The notes under the pieces are model-generated. The model was not told where the DNA came from. It saw only the letters and a list, made by a program, of their open reading frames with translations, and ran no database searches. This document shows positions 1-7,971 of a stretch of DNA of 64,000 nucleotides, in pieces. Numbering within the stretch: position 1 is the stretch's first letter; every line of letters starts with the position of its first letter. The position numbers and the translations under genes are program-made. The stretch spans positions 3,373,067 to 3,437,066 of the forward strand of contig CP060294.1 in the NCBI GenBank assembly GCA_014302835.1, given 5' to 3'. This stretch comes from Pedobacter sp. PAMC26386 (GTDB lineage: Bacteria; Bacteroidota; Bacteroidia; Sphingobacteriales; Sphingobacteriaceae).

Positions 1-368
1 CTTGAATAGATTTCACCTGCGGTATTTGGATCCCATAACGAGGCAATCAGAGTATTGGGTGCTCCATAAGATTCATCTGGTGTCTGCTGAAGTCCATTAT
101 ACCCTCCTGAGAAATTATTCACGGAGAAATATTCCTTATCAGCAGACTTGGTGATTTTGATCTTTTGCATTTTAAGGATTGCATCCGATGGAAAAGAGAA
201 AAAAAGATGTTCTGACGGAGCTGCATTCTCGCCTGTAGCAGCAGTTACTGCGGTTTGATTTGTGGATTTTCCAGATGGAGAAACTGCAGATTTTGTACAT
301 CCGGTAAAGAACATTAGCGCATAGGCTAACAGGCCCACCGGCAAAAGAGTTTTAGTTAAGTTTTTCAT
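1..368 (-). CDS. putative lipoprotein, 5' part only (DUF3472-like?)
   Basis: The reading frame opens with ATG at 366-368 and runs off the left edge, so only about 122 N-terminal residues are visible. It begins MKNLTKTLLP and has a hydrophobic stretch ending in FFTGC, a lipobox, so a lipidated exported protein is expected. A short Ser/Thr/Ala-rich linker follows, then a domain with the segments FFSFPSDAIL and NNFSGGYNGLQQTPDE. The GGYNGLQQTPD segment reminds me of DUF3472-containing secreted proteins, but this is recall from a fragment. The lipoprotein call is firm; the domain call is tentative. Confidence 0.65.
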   Translation of the reverse strand, partial: MKNLTKTLLPVGLLAYALMFFTGCTKSAVSPSGKSTNQTAVTAATGENAAPSEHLFFSFPSDAILKMQKIKITKSADKEYFSVNNFSGGYNGLQQTPDESYGAPNTLIASLWDPNTAGEIYS

Positions 369-465
369 AGGTATAAGGTTAGGTATATATCCCATAATTT
401 AGAAAAACAACACTATACATTGAAATTAAAAGTCTGCGCAAACGTTTGATTTACAAGACGATTGC

Positions 466-867
466 TTATTTACAAATTTTAACCACTCCCGTCTTATACA
501 ATTCAATAGCTCGTTTTAAGATTGTATTTATAGTAGCGATTGGCAGGTCTTGCCCCACATCGAAAAGCATAATTTTCATTCTTGCTCTTTTCTCGATGAT
601 AAGATCTGGGTGATCCAATCTTTTTCCTTCAACCAGGCCAAGATAAGGCCGATGAAGTTTTTTGTGTACCCATAAATAACAGAACATTTTTCCCCGATAA
701 CAAAAAAATGGCATTCCATATTTCCAGGCAGCAGTAATATCCTTGTCTTGTTTCATGATGATTTCTCTGAGTGCAAGCAGACAGCCCTGAACAGGTTCTT
801 TTTGCTGCAAATAAAAATGATCAAGCTCTTTGGACATCCCTGATTGGTAATTCATGAATGTAAACAT
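466..867 (-). CDS. DUF1801 (YdhG-like) domain protein
   Basis: A 133-aa cytosolic protein with no signal peptide or TM segment. The segments LREIIMKQDKDITAAWKYGM, PFFCYRG and HKKLHRPYLGLVEG fit the DUF1801/YdhG-like fold, which resembles a small alpha/beta domain of unknown role. Met5 and Met11 are alternative starts and the sequence does not decide between them. It lies 32 bp downstream of the GH25 lysozyme gene on the same strand and may be co-transcribed with it. No biochemical function can be assigned. Confidence 0.7.
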   Translation of the reverse strand: MFTFMNYQSGMSKELDHFYLQQKEPVQGCLLALREIIMKQDKDITAAWKYGMPFFCYRGKMFCYLWVHKKLHRPYLGLVEGKRLDHPDLIIEKRARMKIMLFDVGQDLPIATINTILKRAIELYKTGVVKICK

Positions 868-899
868 ATTTTACGTCTTCTAAAGAAAACAGCCAGTAT

Positions 900-1832
900 C
901 TACCTGATCAGCATTTGTTGAAAAGCCAAACTATCCCCTCTAAAAGCATTGAAATCGACTACATGATTAATCCCGGTAATCCTGGCTTTATCAGAATGCT
1001 GCCAGAAAGACCATTTTGTATTCACACCTGCCCTTAATTCAGCTTTATAATAATGTGCAATCCATAAAGGATAACCATCAAAATGTCCTTTCAAATAGTC
1101 TTTATAGAAGACCAATCCAGAATAAATAATAGGCTTCACTCCTGTTTTCCTTTCCACATGTACTATAAAATCTTTCAACTCTAACCGCATCTTTTCAGGC
1201 GATACACCAGTTAGCTGTTCTACATCAATGACCGGCGGTAAATCGCCTTTCTCAAATTTAACAGTTTGCAGAAAGAACCTGGCCTGCCATAAACCGGATT
1301 TTTTAGGGATAAAATAATGATAGGCCCCACAAACGATACCTGCTTTAGGTGCCTCTCTCCAGTTTCGCTGAAAATAAGGATCAATACTGGAAACACCCTC
1401 TGTAGCTTTAATGAAAGCAAATTTGATGCTTACATCATCATCTTTCATCTCCTTTACTTTATTCCAGTCAATCTTCCCCTGGTAATAGGAAACATCTATC
1501 CCATGAATACTATAACGTTTCGGGATTTGAATAGCATAACTTTTATAAGTACGATAGTTCGGATCTTCGCCTATATCCAGGATCCATCTGGTGGTAGATG
1601 TAAATAGTTTGAGCACATATCCATAATACAATGGAGAAAACAGGATAAGTAACAACCCCGCGATTACAAATTTCCATTGTAACGAAAGACCTTTTTTCTT
1701 TTTTGGGACAGGTTTTTTACGCTTTACAGGAGCTTTTGGGACAAGAGGTTTATCATCAAAGAGTTTTCCCTGGGTTGCAATTGTTTTCTTAATCGGTGGA
1801 GGCACGGGGTAAAAATACAAAAGGGCAGCCAT
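900..1832 (-). CDS. GH25 family lysozyme (N-acetylmuramidase), membrane-anchored
   Basis: A 310-aa protein predicted to cleave the MurNAc-GlcNAc beta-1,4 bond of peptidoglycan. Residues 35-48 are very Lys/Pro-rich, a TM segment spans about 54-73, and the GH25 barrel fills about 109-305. The family acidic residues are present: D113 in HGIDVSYYQGKIDW and the D203/E205 pair in PPVIDVEQL. The C-terminal VVDFNAF segment is also typical. The basic N-terminus before the single TM suggests the catalytic domain lies on the periplasmic side. The ATG sits in the loop of a hairpin that looks like the terminator of the upstream dipeptidase gene, so either the start or the expression mode is unusual. Confidence 0.88.
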   Translation of the reverse strand: MAALLYFYPVPPPIKKTIATQGKLFDDKPLVPKAPVKRKKPVPKKKKGLSLQWKFVIAGLLLILFSPLYYGYVLKLFTSTTRWILDIGEDPNYRTYKSYAIQIPKRYSIHGIDVSYYQGKIDWNKVKEMKDDDVSIKFAFIKATEGVSSIDPYFQRNWREAPKAGIVCGAYHYFIPKKSGLWQARFFLQTVKFEKGDLPPVIDVEQLTGVSPEKMRLELKDFIVHVERKTGVKPIIYSGLVFYKDYLKGHFDGYPLWIAHYYKAELRAGVNTKWSFWQHSDKARITGINHVVDFNAFRGDSLAFQQMLIR

Positions 1833-1845
1833 TTGGCCACCCTTT
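1811..1845 (-). terminator. hairpin downstream of the M20 peptidase gene, overlapping the GH25 start
   Basis: The arms AAAGGG (1820-1825) and CCCTTT (1840-1845) plus inner GCC/GGC enclose the loop ATTT. Read on the minus strand the hairpin is followed by a T-rich run (1811-1820). It fits a rho-independent terminator of the M20 gene ending at 1866, but the loop contains the GH25 start codon at 1830-1832. Confidence 0.5.
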
Positions 1846-1865
1846 GTTTATAGAATAATCTAAAA

Positions 1866-3236
1866 TTATTTACTTAGTTCCGCAAAGTACTTGTGGAATA
1901 AAGGCAAAGTTTCAATTCCTTTATAGTAATTAAAGATATCGTATTTCTCATTTGGTGAGTGTAAAGCATCACTATCAAGACCAAAACCTAACAATACAGA
2001 TTTAATACCTAAGACATCTTCAAACAAAGCAACAATAGGAATACTTCCACCTCCTCTTGTAGGAATTGGTTTTTTACCAAAACTTGTTAAAATAGCTTTT
2101 TCAGCAGCACGGTAAGCTACACTGTCTGTAGGTGTTACCACTGGCTCTCCGCCGTGATGAGCAGTTACTTTTACTTTTACAAACTCAGGAGCAATGCTTT
2201 CAAAATGTTTCTGGAAAATTGCAGAGATTTCATCGGAATTTTGATGAGGTACCAAACGCATAGAAATTTTAGCACTTGCTTTTGAAGGCAGTACTGTTTT
2301 AGCACCCTCACCAATATAACCACCCCAGATACCGTTTACCTCTAAAGTAGGTCTTGTTCCGGTACGTTCTAAAGTAGAATATCCTTTTTCACCCCATTCA
2401 GCACTGATATCAAGATCTTTTTTATAATCATTCAGATCAAAAGGAGCCGAATTTAAAGCTGCTTTTTCATCTGCTGTCAATTCTACAACTTTATCATAGA
2501 AAGCAGGAATAGTAATATGGTTGTTTTCATCATGCAGTGAAGCAATCATTTTACACAAAATAGTGATTGGGTTTGCAACAGCTCCACCATAAACACCTGA
2601 GTGAAGATCTCTGTTCGGGCCGGTAACTTCTACCTCCATATAGGCTAATCCACGTAATCCAGTTTCAATAGAAGGATTTTCCATACTGATCATTGAAGTA
2701 TCTGAAATCAGAACTACATCAGCTTTTAAACGTTCCTGATTAGCATTAACAAAGATTCCAAGGTTGCTTGAACCTACTTCTTCTTCTCCTTCGATCATGA
2801 ATTTCACATTACACGCAAGTGTATTGGTTTTCATCATTAGTTCAAAAGCTTTCACATGCATATAGAACTGGCCTTTATCATCACAAGCTCCGCGTGCATA
2901 AATCTTTCCGTCACGCACTGTAGGTTCAAAAGGAGGTGTATGCCATAATTCCAATGGATCTGCCGGCTGCACATCGTAGTGGCCATAGATCAGAACAGTA
3001 GGCAATGTTGCATCAATAATTTTCTCGCCATATATAATAGGATAACCAGCAGTCTCGCAAATTTCCACTTTATCGGCACCCGCTTCTTTCAGCTTATCCG
3101 CAACAAAAGCAGCAGTTTTCAATACATCACCTTTGTATTTTGGGTCTGCGCTCACTGAAGGAAAACGTAATAATTCAAACAACTCGTCTAAAAAACGTTG
3201 TTTGTTATCTTCTACATATTTTTTGATCTCTTGCAT
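1866..3236 (-). CDS. M20 family dipeptidase/metallopeptidase
   Basis: A cytosolic dizinc peptidase of 456 aa with no signal peptide, predicted to cleave dipeptides or related amide bonds. Metal-binding motifs of the M20 family are visible: LIYGHYDVQPADP (His and catalytic Asp), GACDDKG, the GEEEVGS glutamate pair and LLGFGLDSDALHSPNE near the end. The lid domain lies between them (LHSGVYGG onward). I chose the ATG at 3234-3236 (MQEIKKYVED) over a TTG start 16 codons upstream, because a consensus promoter lies at 3253-3287 and would overlap the longer form. The gene is divergent from uvrD. The exact substrate is not determined. Confidence 0.9.
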   Translation of the reverse strand: MQEIKKYVEDNKQRFLDELFELLRFPSVSADPKYKGDVLKTAAFVADKLKEAGADKVEICETAGYPIIYGEKIIDATLPTVLIYGHYDVQPADPLELWHTPPFEPTVRDGKIYARGACDDKGQFYMHVKAFELMMKTNTLACNVKFMIEGEEEVGSSNLGIFVNANQERLKADVVLISDTSMISMENPSIETGLRGLAYMEVEVTGPNRDLHSGVYGGAVANPITILCKMIASLHDENNHITIPAFYDKVVELTADEKAALNSAPFDLNDYKKDLDISAEWGEKGYSTLERTGTRPTLEVNGIWGGYIGEGAKTVLPSKASAKISMRLVPHQNSDEISAIFQKHFESIAPEFVKVKVTAHHGGEPVVTPTDSVAYRAAEKAILTSFGKKPIPTRGGGSIPIVALFEDVLGIKSVLLGFGLDSDALHSPNEKYDIFNYYKGIETLPLFHKYFAELSK

Positions 3237-3252
3237 AACAAATGATTTTTGA

Positions 3253-3287
3253 CAAATATAGAATAAATAAAAACCCACCCACAAAAA
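3253..3287 (-). promoter_or_regulatory. Bacteroidota-type promoter of the M20 peptidase gene
   Basis: On the minus strand, TATATTTG (3253-3260) matches the -7 consensus TAnnTTTG exactly and is preceded, 21 bases upstream, by a TTTG -33-like element (3282-3285). It stands 16 bp before the chosen ATG. Confidence 0.65.
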
Positions 3288-3336
3288 TGATAAGCTGCAA
3301 TTTTATCAACATGCTGAAATAAGCGTATACTTTTCT

Positions 3337-3344
3337 TATTTTTG
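3337..3344 (+). promoter_or_regulatory. -7 element of the uvrD gene
   Basis: TATTTTTG matches TAnnTTTG exactly, 31 bp upstream of the TTG start. No clear -33 TTTG was seen at the usual distance. Confidence 0.5.
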
Positions 3345-3375
3345 TACCTTTTCATACGCAAAACAGTATTTCAAT

Positions 3376-5682
3376 TTGGATTATTTAGCAGGATTAAACC
3401 CTCAGCAACGTGCAGCAGTAGAGAATACTAAAGGACCGGCAATGATTGTCGCTGGTGCGGGATCAGGTAAAACAAGGGTAATTACATACAGAGTGGCACA
3501 TCTGATCGAAAAAGGTGTGGATGCTTTCAATATTTTAGTTTTAACCTTTACCAACAAAGCTTCTAAAGATATGCGTGAGCGTATTTCGAAAGTTGTGGGT
3601 ACAGAAGCAAAGAATTTGTGGATGGGAACATTTCACTCGGTATTTGCTAAAATATTACGTGTAGAAGCAGAAAAGATAGGTTATCCTTCTAATTTCACCA
3701 TTTATGATACAGATGATAGTAAAAGTCTGATCAGAGCTATCTTGCGTGAAATGCAGCTGGATGATAAGTTATATAATGCAAACTTTGTATACAACCGGAT
3801 TTCTTCTGCAAAGAACAACCTGGTTAGTCATGTAGAATACATGAAAAGTGCAGAGATTCAGGCAGAAGATATCAGTAATAAACGCCCTTTGATAGGTTCT
3901 ATTTATGAAACTTATACTAAAAGATGTTTCAAAGCTGGTGCGATGGATTTTGATGATTTGCTATTCAAAACCAACGTCCTTTTAAAAGATCATCCGGATG
4001 TATTAAATAAATACCAACAGAAATTTAAATACCTGATGGTAGATGAGTACCAGGATACTAACTTTTCTCAATATACGATTGTAAAAAAACTAGCCGCAGC
4101 TTATCAGAATATCTGTGTGGTTGGTGATGATGCACAAAGTATCTACGGTTTCCGTGGGGCTAATATTCAGAATATCCTGAATTTTGAAAAAGATTACCCG
4201 GATTTGAAAGTCTATAAATTAGAGCAAAACTATCGCTCTACACAAAACATAGTTGATGTAGCGAACAGTATCATTGCGAATAATAAAAATCAACTGGAGA
4301 AAAATGTCTTCTCCGAGAATGAATCAGGAGATAGGATTAAGGTATCCCGAGCTTTTACAGACAATGAGGAAGGTAAAATAGTAGCCGAATCTATTGTTCA
4401 GGAGCGGACTTCAAAAGGATTAAATTATAGTGATTTTGCTATTCTTTACCGGACCAACGCACAATCAAGGGCAATGGAGGAAGGCTTAAGAAAGCTGAAT
4501 GTACCTTATAAAATATTTGGCGGACTATCTTTCTATCAGCGCAAAGAGATCAAAGATTTAATCGGTTATTTCCGTTTAACCTTCAATCCGAGCGATGAGG
4601 AAGCTATCAAAAGAGTAATCAATTATCCAAAAAGAGGATTAGGTGATACAACTGTCGAAAAGATAATTGTAGCCGCCGATCAGCATGATATTACCATGTG
4701 GCAGGTGATCTGTGAACCGCAAACCTATATTGCCGGCCGGATCGCTAACCAGTTGAATGACTTCTCGATGCTGATCAAAAGTTTCCAGGCAGAGTCAAAA
4801 AAACTGGATGCTTATGAAACAGCTTTATATATCGCACAGCATTCCGGTATTTTAAAAGAACTGCACACAGATGATAGTGTAGAGGGACGCAGCAGGTATG
4901 AAAATATTCAGGAGTTATTAAACGGTATCAAGGAATTTGCTGAACGTGAAGATATTGAAGATAGAAGTCTGGCTATTTTCATGCAGGATATTGCCTTGCT
5001 AACGAATGACGACAGACAGGATGATAAAGAAAAAGATACCGTTTCCTTAATGACGATTCACTCGGCAAAAGGACTGGAATTTAAGAACGTATTTGTAGTC
5101 GGGCTCGAAGAAAATCTGTTCCCTTCACAAATGTCATTGAATTCAAGAACCGATCTGGAAGAAGAACGCAGGTTATTTTATGTAGCCATTACACGGGCAG
5201 AGAAAAAGCTGACCTTAACTTATGCTACTTCACGTTACCGCTGGGGTACACTGACCAATTGTGAACCAAGCCGGTTTATCAGTGAGATCAGTGCTAAATT
5301 CCTGGAGCTGGAAGTGGTAAAAGCGCCAAAAACGACAAGCACTTCTGATAGTTTTGATGGAGAACGCAGGTCATGGTCACAACAGAGAGATTCTTTCAGT
5401 AAACCTAAACCAGCAGCTTCAGGTTCAACCACGCAAACTGCTCCGCCAAGACCTGCAACCAGGACAATCTTGCCTACTGCACATATCCCAACACCTGGCT
5501 TTGCGCCTGATGCAGCGAGTGCTTTTCAAAATGGCATGGAGGTTGAACATGAGAAATTTGGATTCGGTAAAATCATTAACCTGGAGGGTACTTTACCTGA
5601 TGTAAAAGCGACGGTATTTTTCCAGGGATTAGGAAACAAGCAATTGTTATTAAAATTTGCTAAATTGCGGATTGTAAAATAA
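3376..5682 (+). CDS. UvrD/PcrA-type ATP-dependent DNA helicase (SF1)
   Basis: A 768-aa 3'-5' DNA helicase for repair and replication-fork maintenance. SF1A motifs appear in order: Q-motif LNPQQ (8-12), Walker A AGAGSGKT (26-33), motif Ia TFTNKA, Walker B DEYQDT (223-228), QSIYGFRGA, LEQNYRS, then LMTIHSAKGLEF and FYVAITRAE near the end of the helicase core. A Ser/Thr/Pro/Ala-rich linker leads to a C-terminal Tudor-like module with VEHEKFGFGKI, as in PcrA/UvrD, where it contacts RNA polymerase. Initiation is at TTG (3376); there is no nearby in-frame ATG, and residue 2 begins the conserved DYLAGLNPQQ. It is probably transcribed with the DUF4290 and murA genes. Confidence 0.93.
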   Translation: MDYLAGLNPQQRAAVENTKGPAMIVAGAGSGKTRVITYRVAHLIEKGVDAFNILVLTFTNKASKDMRERISKVVGTEAKNLWMGTFHSVFAKILRVEAEKIGYPSNFTIYDTDDSKSLIRAILREMQLDDKLYNANFVYNRISSAKNNLVSHVEYMKSAEIQAEDISNKRPLIGSIYETYTKRCFKAGAMDFDDLLFKTNVLLKDHPDVLNKYQQKFKYLMVDEYQDTNFSQYTIVKKLAAAYQNICVVGDDAQSIYGFRGANIQNILNFEKDYPDLKVYKLEQNYRSTQNIVDVANSIIANNKNQLEKNVFSENESGDRIKVSRAFTDNEEGKIVAESIVQERTSKGLNYSDFAILYRTNAQSRAMEEGLRKLNVPYKIFGGLSFYQRKEIKDLIGYFRLTFNPSDEEAIKRVINYPKRGLGDTTVEKIIVAADQHDITMWQVICEPQTYIAGRIANQLNDFSMLIKSFQAESKKLDAYETALYIAQHSGILKELHTDDSVEGRSRYENIQELLNGIKEFAEREDIEDRSLAIFMQDIALLTNDDRQDDKEKDTVSLMTIHSAKGLEFKNVFVVGLEENLFPSQMSLNSRTDLEEERRLFYVAITRAEKKLTLTYATSRYRWGTLTNCEPSRFISEISAKFLELEVVKAPKTTSTSDSFDGERRSWSQQRDSFSKPKPAASGSTTQTAPPRPATRTILPTAHIPTPGFAPDAASAFQNGMEVEHEKFGFGKIINLEGTLPDVKATVFFQGLGNKQLLLKFAKLRIVK

Positions 5683-5768
5683 GGTTTATCTTTAAACCAT
5701 ATTACAGTAAAACAAGGCTAGGAGCCTTTATAATCCCCCTTCAGCGAATACCACAAGAAATAAATAGA

Positions 5769-6458
5769 ATGAATTTCGATTACAATACCACAAGAAACGA
5801 GTTAATTCTTGCAGAATACGGACGTAATGTACAAAACATGGTGAAGTACATTTGCGAACTACCGGATCTGGAAGAGCGCAATAAATATGCTCAGGCAGTG
5901 ATAGATTTAATGGGTTTTTTAAACCCTCATCTAAGGGATGTTGCCGATTTCAAGCATAAGTTATGGGATCATTTACACATTATCTCCGGTTATAAAATCG
6001 ACGTGGATAGTCCATATCCCAAGCCAACTCCAGAAATGGCATTGGTTAAACCTTCGCATATCGGTTATCCGCAGCAAAGGATAAAATATAAGCATTACGG
6101 TAAAACTGTTGAAGTGATGATCGAAAGAGCCATCGCAGTAGAAGAACCGGAACGTAGAGCAGCCCTGGTTCAGGGCATCGCTAACTTTATGAAAATGGCC
6201 TATGTGACCTGGAATAAAGATAGTGTTGCTGATGAAACTATCCTGAAAAATCTAAGCGAATTGTCAGGTGGATTACTTCAGCTGGAAGAAAACATCAACC
6301 TGAACAAGGTAGAATTCAGACCTCCTGTAAACAGAGCATCTACAAATACCAACCGCGGACGCAATAACAACAATAATAAGGGAAGGCAAAACAATAACAA
6401 CAACAATAATAATAACCGCCCGCGCAGCAGCAATCCCAACCCAAAACAAAGACATTAA
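5769..6458 (+). CDS. DUF4290 domain protein with Asn-rich tail
   Basis: A 229-aa soluble protein. Residues 1-180 match my memory of DUF4290, a family confined to Bacteroidota and often found next to murA: NTTRNELILAEYGRNVQ, LMGFLNPHLRD, FKHKLWDHLHIISGY. The last 40 residues form a tail of Asn, Arg and Gly (NRGRNNNNNKGRQ and a longer Asn run) ending in basic residues, encoded by AAC/AAT trinucleotide repeats. This resembles RNA-binding disordered tails, an inference only. It lies 86 bp after uvrD and 34 bp before murA. Function unknown. Confidence 0.8.
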   Translation: MNFDYNTTRNELILAEYGRNVQNMVKYICELPDLEERNKYAQAVIDLMGFLNPHLRDVADFKHKLWDHLHIISGYKIDVDSPYPKPTPEMALVKPSHIGYPQQRIKYKHYGKTVEVMIERAIAVEEPERRAALVQGIANFMKMAYVTWNKDSVADETILKNLSELSGGLLQLEENINLNKVEFRPPVNRASTNTNRGRNNNNNKGRQNNNNNNNNNRPRSSNPNPKQRH

Positions 6459-6492
6459 AAGAGCAGATTTAAATAATATAGGTTAATAGCAC

Positions 6493-7818
6493 ATGAACGC
6501 ATTTGAAATTATTGGTGGGAAGAAGTTAAAAGGTGAAATCCATCCTCAGGGAGCTAAGAATGAAGCGTTGCAGATTATATCTGCCGTTTTACTTACAGAA
6601 GAAAAAATCACTGTAAGTAATATCCCTGACATCAAAGATGTAAATAAACTGATTGAACTTCTAGGTGATTTAGGCGTTGAAGTGCACCGCTTATCAAAAG
6701 ACACTTACACGTTTGAAGCAAAGAATATCGATCTTGAATTCTTTAAATCAGCCACTTTTAAATCTAAAGGCGGAAGTTTAAGAGGATCAATTATGATCGT
6801 TGGACCACTTCTTGCGCGTTTCGGACAAGCTGCTATTCCTAAACCAGGTGGTGATAAAATCGGTCGCAGAAGATTAGATACGCACTTCCTTGGCTTTGAA
6901 AAATTAGGAGCAAAATTCGTTTATGACGCTAAAGAATCATTCTTTAACGTAGATGCCACTAACCTTAAAGGTGCTTATATCTTATTGGATGAAGCTTCTG
7001 TAACAGGTACAGCAAACATTGTTATGGCTGCGGTACTTGCAAAAGGAATTACAACCATCTATAACGCTGCCTGTGAGCCTTATTTACAGCAGCTGTGTAA
7101 AATGCTTAACCGCATGGGTGCCAAAATATCCGGAATCGGATCTAACCTGTTAACTATTGAAGGGGTAACCAAACTGGGTGGTACTGAGCACAGAATGTTA
7201 CCGGATATGATTGAGATTGGTTCTTTTATCGGCCTTGCTGCCATGACTGAATCAGAAATCACAATCAAAAACGTTTGTTACGAAGAATTGGGTGTTATCC
7301 CTGATGTATTCAGAAAATTAGGTATCAATTTTGAACGCAGGGGTGATGATATTTATATTCCTTCGCAAAAACATTATATCATCGATACTTTCATTGATGG
7401 ATCTATCCTGACTATTGCAGATTCACCATGGCCAGGCTTCACTCCTGACTTATTGAGTATTGTACTGGTTATTGCTACACAAGCTAAAGGATCTATATTA
7501 ATCCATCAGAAAATGTTTGAAAGCCGTTTATTCTTTGTGGATAAACTGATTGAAATGGGCGCTCAGATTATTTTATGTGATCCGCACAGAGCTACTGTAA
7601 ACGGAATCAACAAACAGTATAAATTAAGAGGTATCAGTATGACCTCTCCTGATATCAGAGCTGGAGTTTCCCTTTTAATCGCAGCTTTATCTGCTGAAGG
7701 AACTTCAACTATCTATAATATCGAACAGATTGAACGTGGTTACCAGGATATCGATACGCGTTTACGCGCATTGGGTGCACAAATTAAACGTGTGGATGCA
7801 AATTCACCATCTCACTAA
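6493..7818 (+). CDS. murA: UDP-N-acetylglucosamine 1-carboxyvinyltransferase (MurA)
   Basis: A cytosolic enzyme that transfers enolpyruvate from PEP to UDP-GlcNAc, the first committed step of peptidoglycan synthesis. At 441 aa it is slightly longer than the usual ~420. The family signatures are clear: GAKNEALQIISAVLL (20-34), SLRGSIMIVGPLLARFGQA (95-113), EGTSTIYNIEQIERGYQDID near the C-terminus. The catalytic-loop residue that is Cys115 in E. coli is Asp here (D121 in PGGDKIG, codon GAT 6853-6855). Cys-to-Asp MurA is active and not alkylated by fosfomycin in other bacteria, so intrinsic resistance of this enzyme is predicted. A strong terminator follows. Confidence 0.96.
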   Translation: MNAFEIIGGKKLKGEIHPQGAKNEALQIISAVLLTEEKITVSNIPDIKDVNKLIELLGDLGVEVHRLSKDTYTFEAKNIDLEFFKSATFKSKGGSLRGSIMIVGPLLARFGQAAIPKPGGDKIGRRRLDTHFLGFEKLGAKFVYDAKESFFNVDATNLKGAYILLDEASVTGTANIVMAAVLAKGITTIYNAACEPYLQQLCKMLNRMGAKISGIGSNLLTIEGVTKLGGTEHRMLPDMIEIGSFIGLAAMTESEITIKNVCYEELGVIPDVFRKLGINFERRGDDIYIPSQKHYIIDTFIDGSILTIADSPWPGFTPDLLSIVLVIATQAKGSILIHQKMFESRLFFVDKLIEMGAQIILCDPHRATVNGINKQYKLRGISMTSPDIRAGVSLLIAALSAEGTSTIYNIEQIERGYQDIDTRLRALGAQIKRVDANSPSH

Positions 7819-7836
7819 ATAAGAGCCTTTATCTAG

Positions 7837-7867
7837 AAAAGCCAGGATTTATCTCCTGGCTTTTTTT
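7837..7867 (+). terminator. rho-independent terminator of murA
   Basis: Perfect 7-bp stem GCCAGGA (7841-7847) / TCCTGGC (7854-7860), 6-nt loop, then seven T; preceded by AAAA. Confidence 0.9.
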
Positions 7868-7971
7868 GTGTCTTATCATTTATGCTAATTCAAACAGGAA
7901 TCCTTTAGTGTTGTCTTTACTTTTTGTAACTTGATGAACAAACCTTCGTTTCATTACAAAAAAACAATCAA

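Noticed and set aside
5713-5728. Short AAGGCT/AGCCTT hairpin between uvrD and the DUF4290 gene
   Set aside because: Only a 6-bp stem with a 3-nt loop and no real T-run; too weak to call a terminator.
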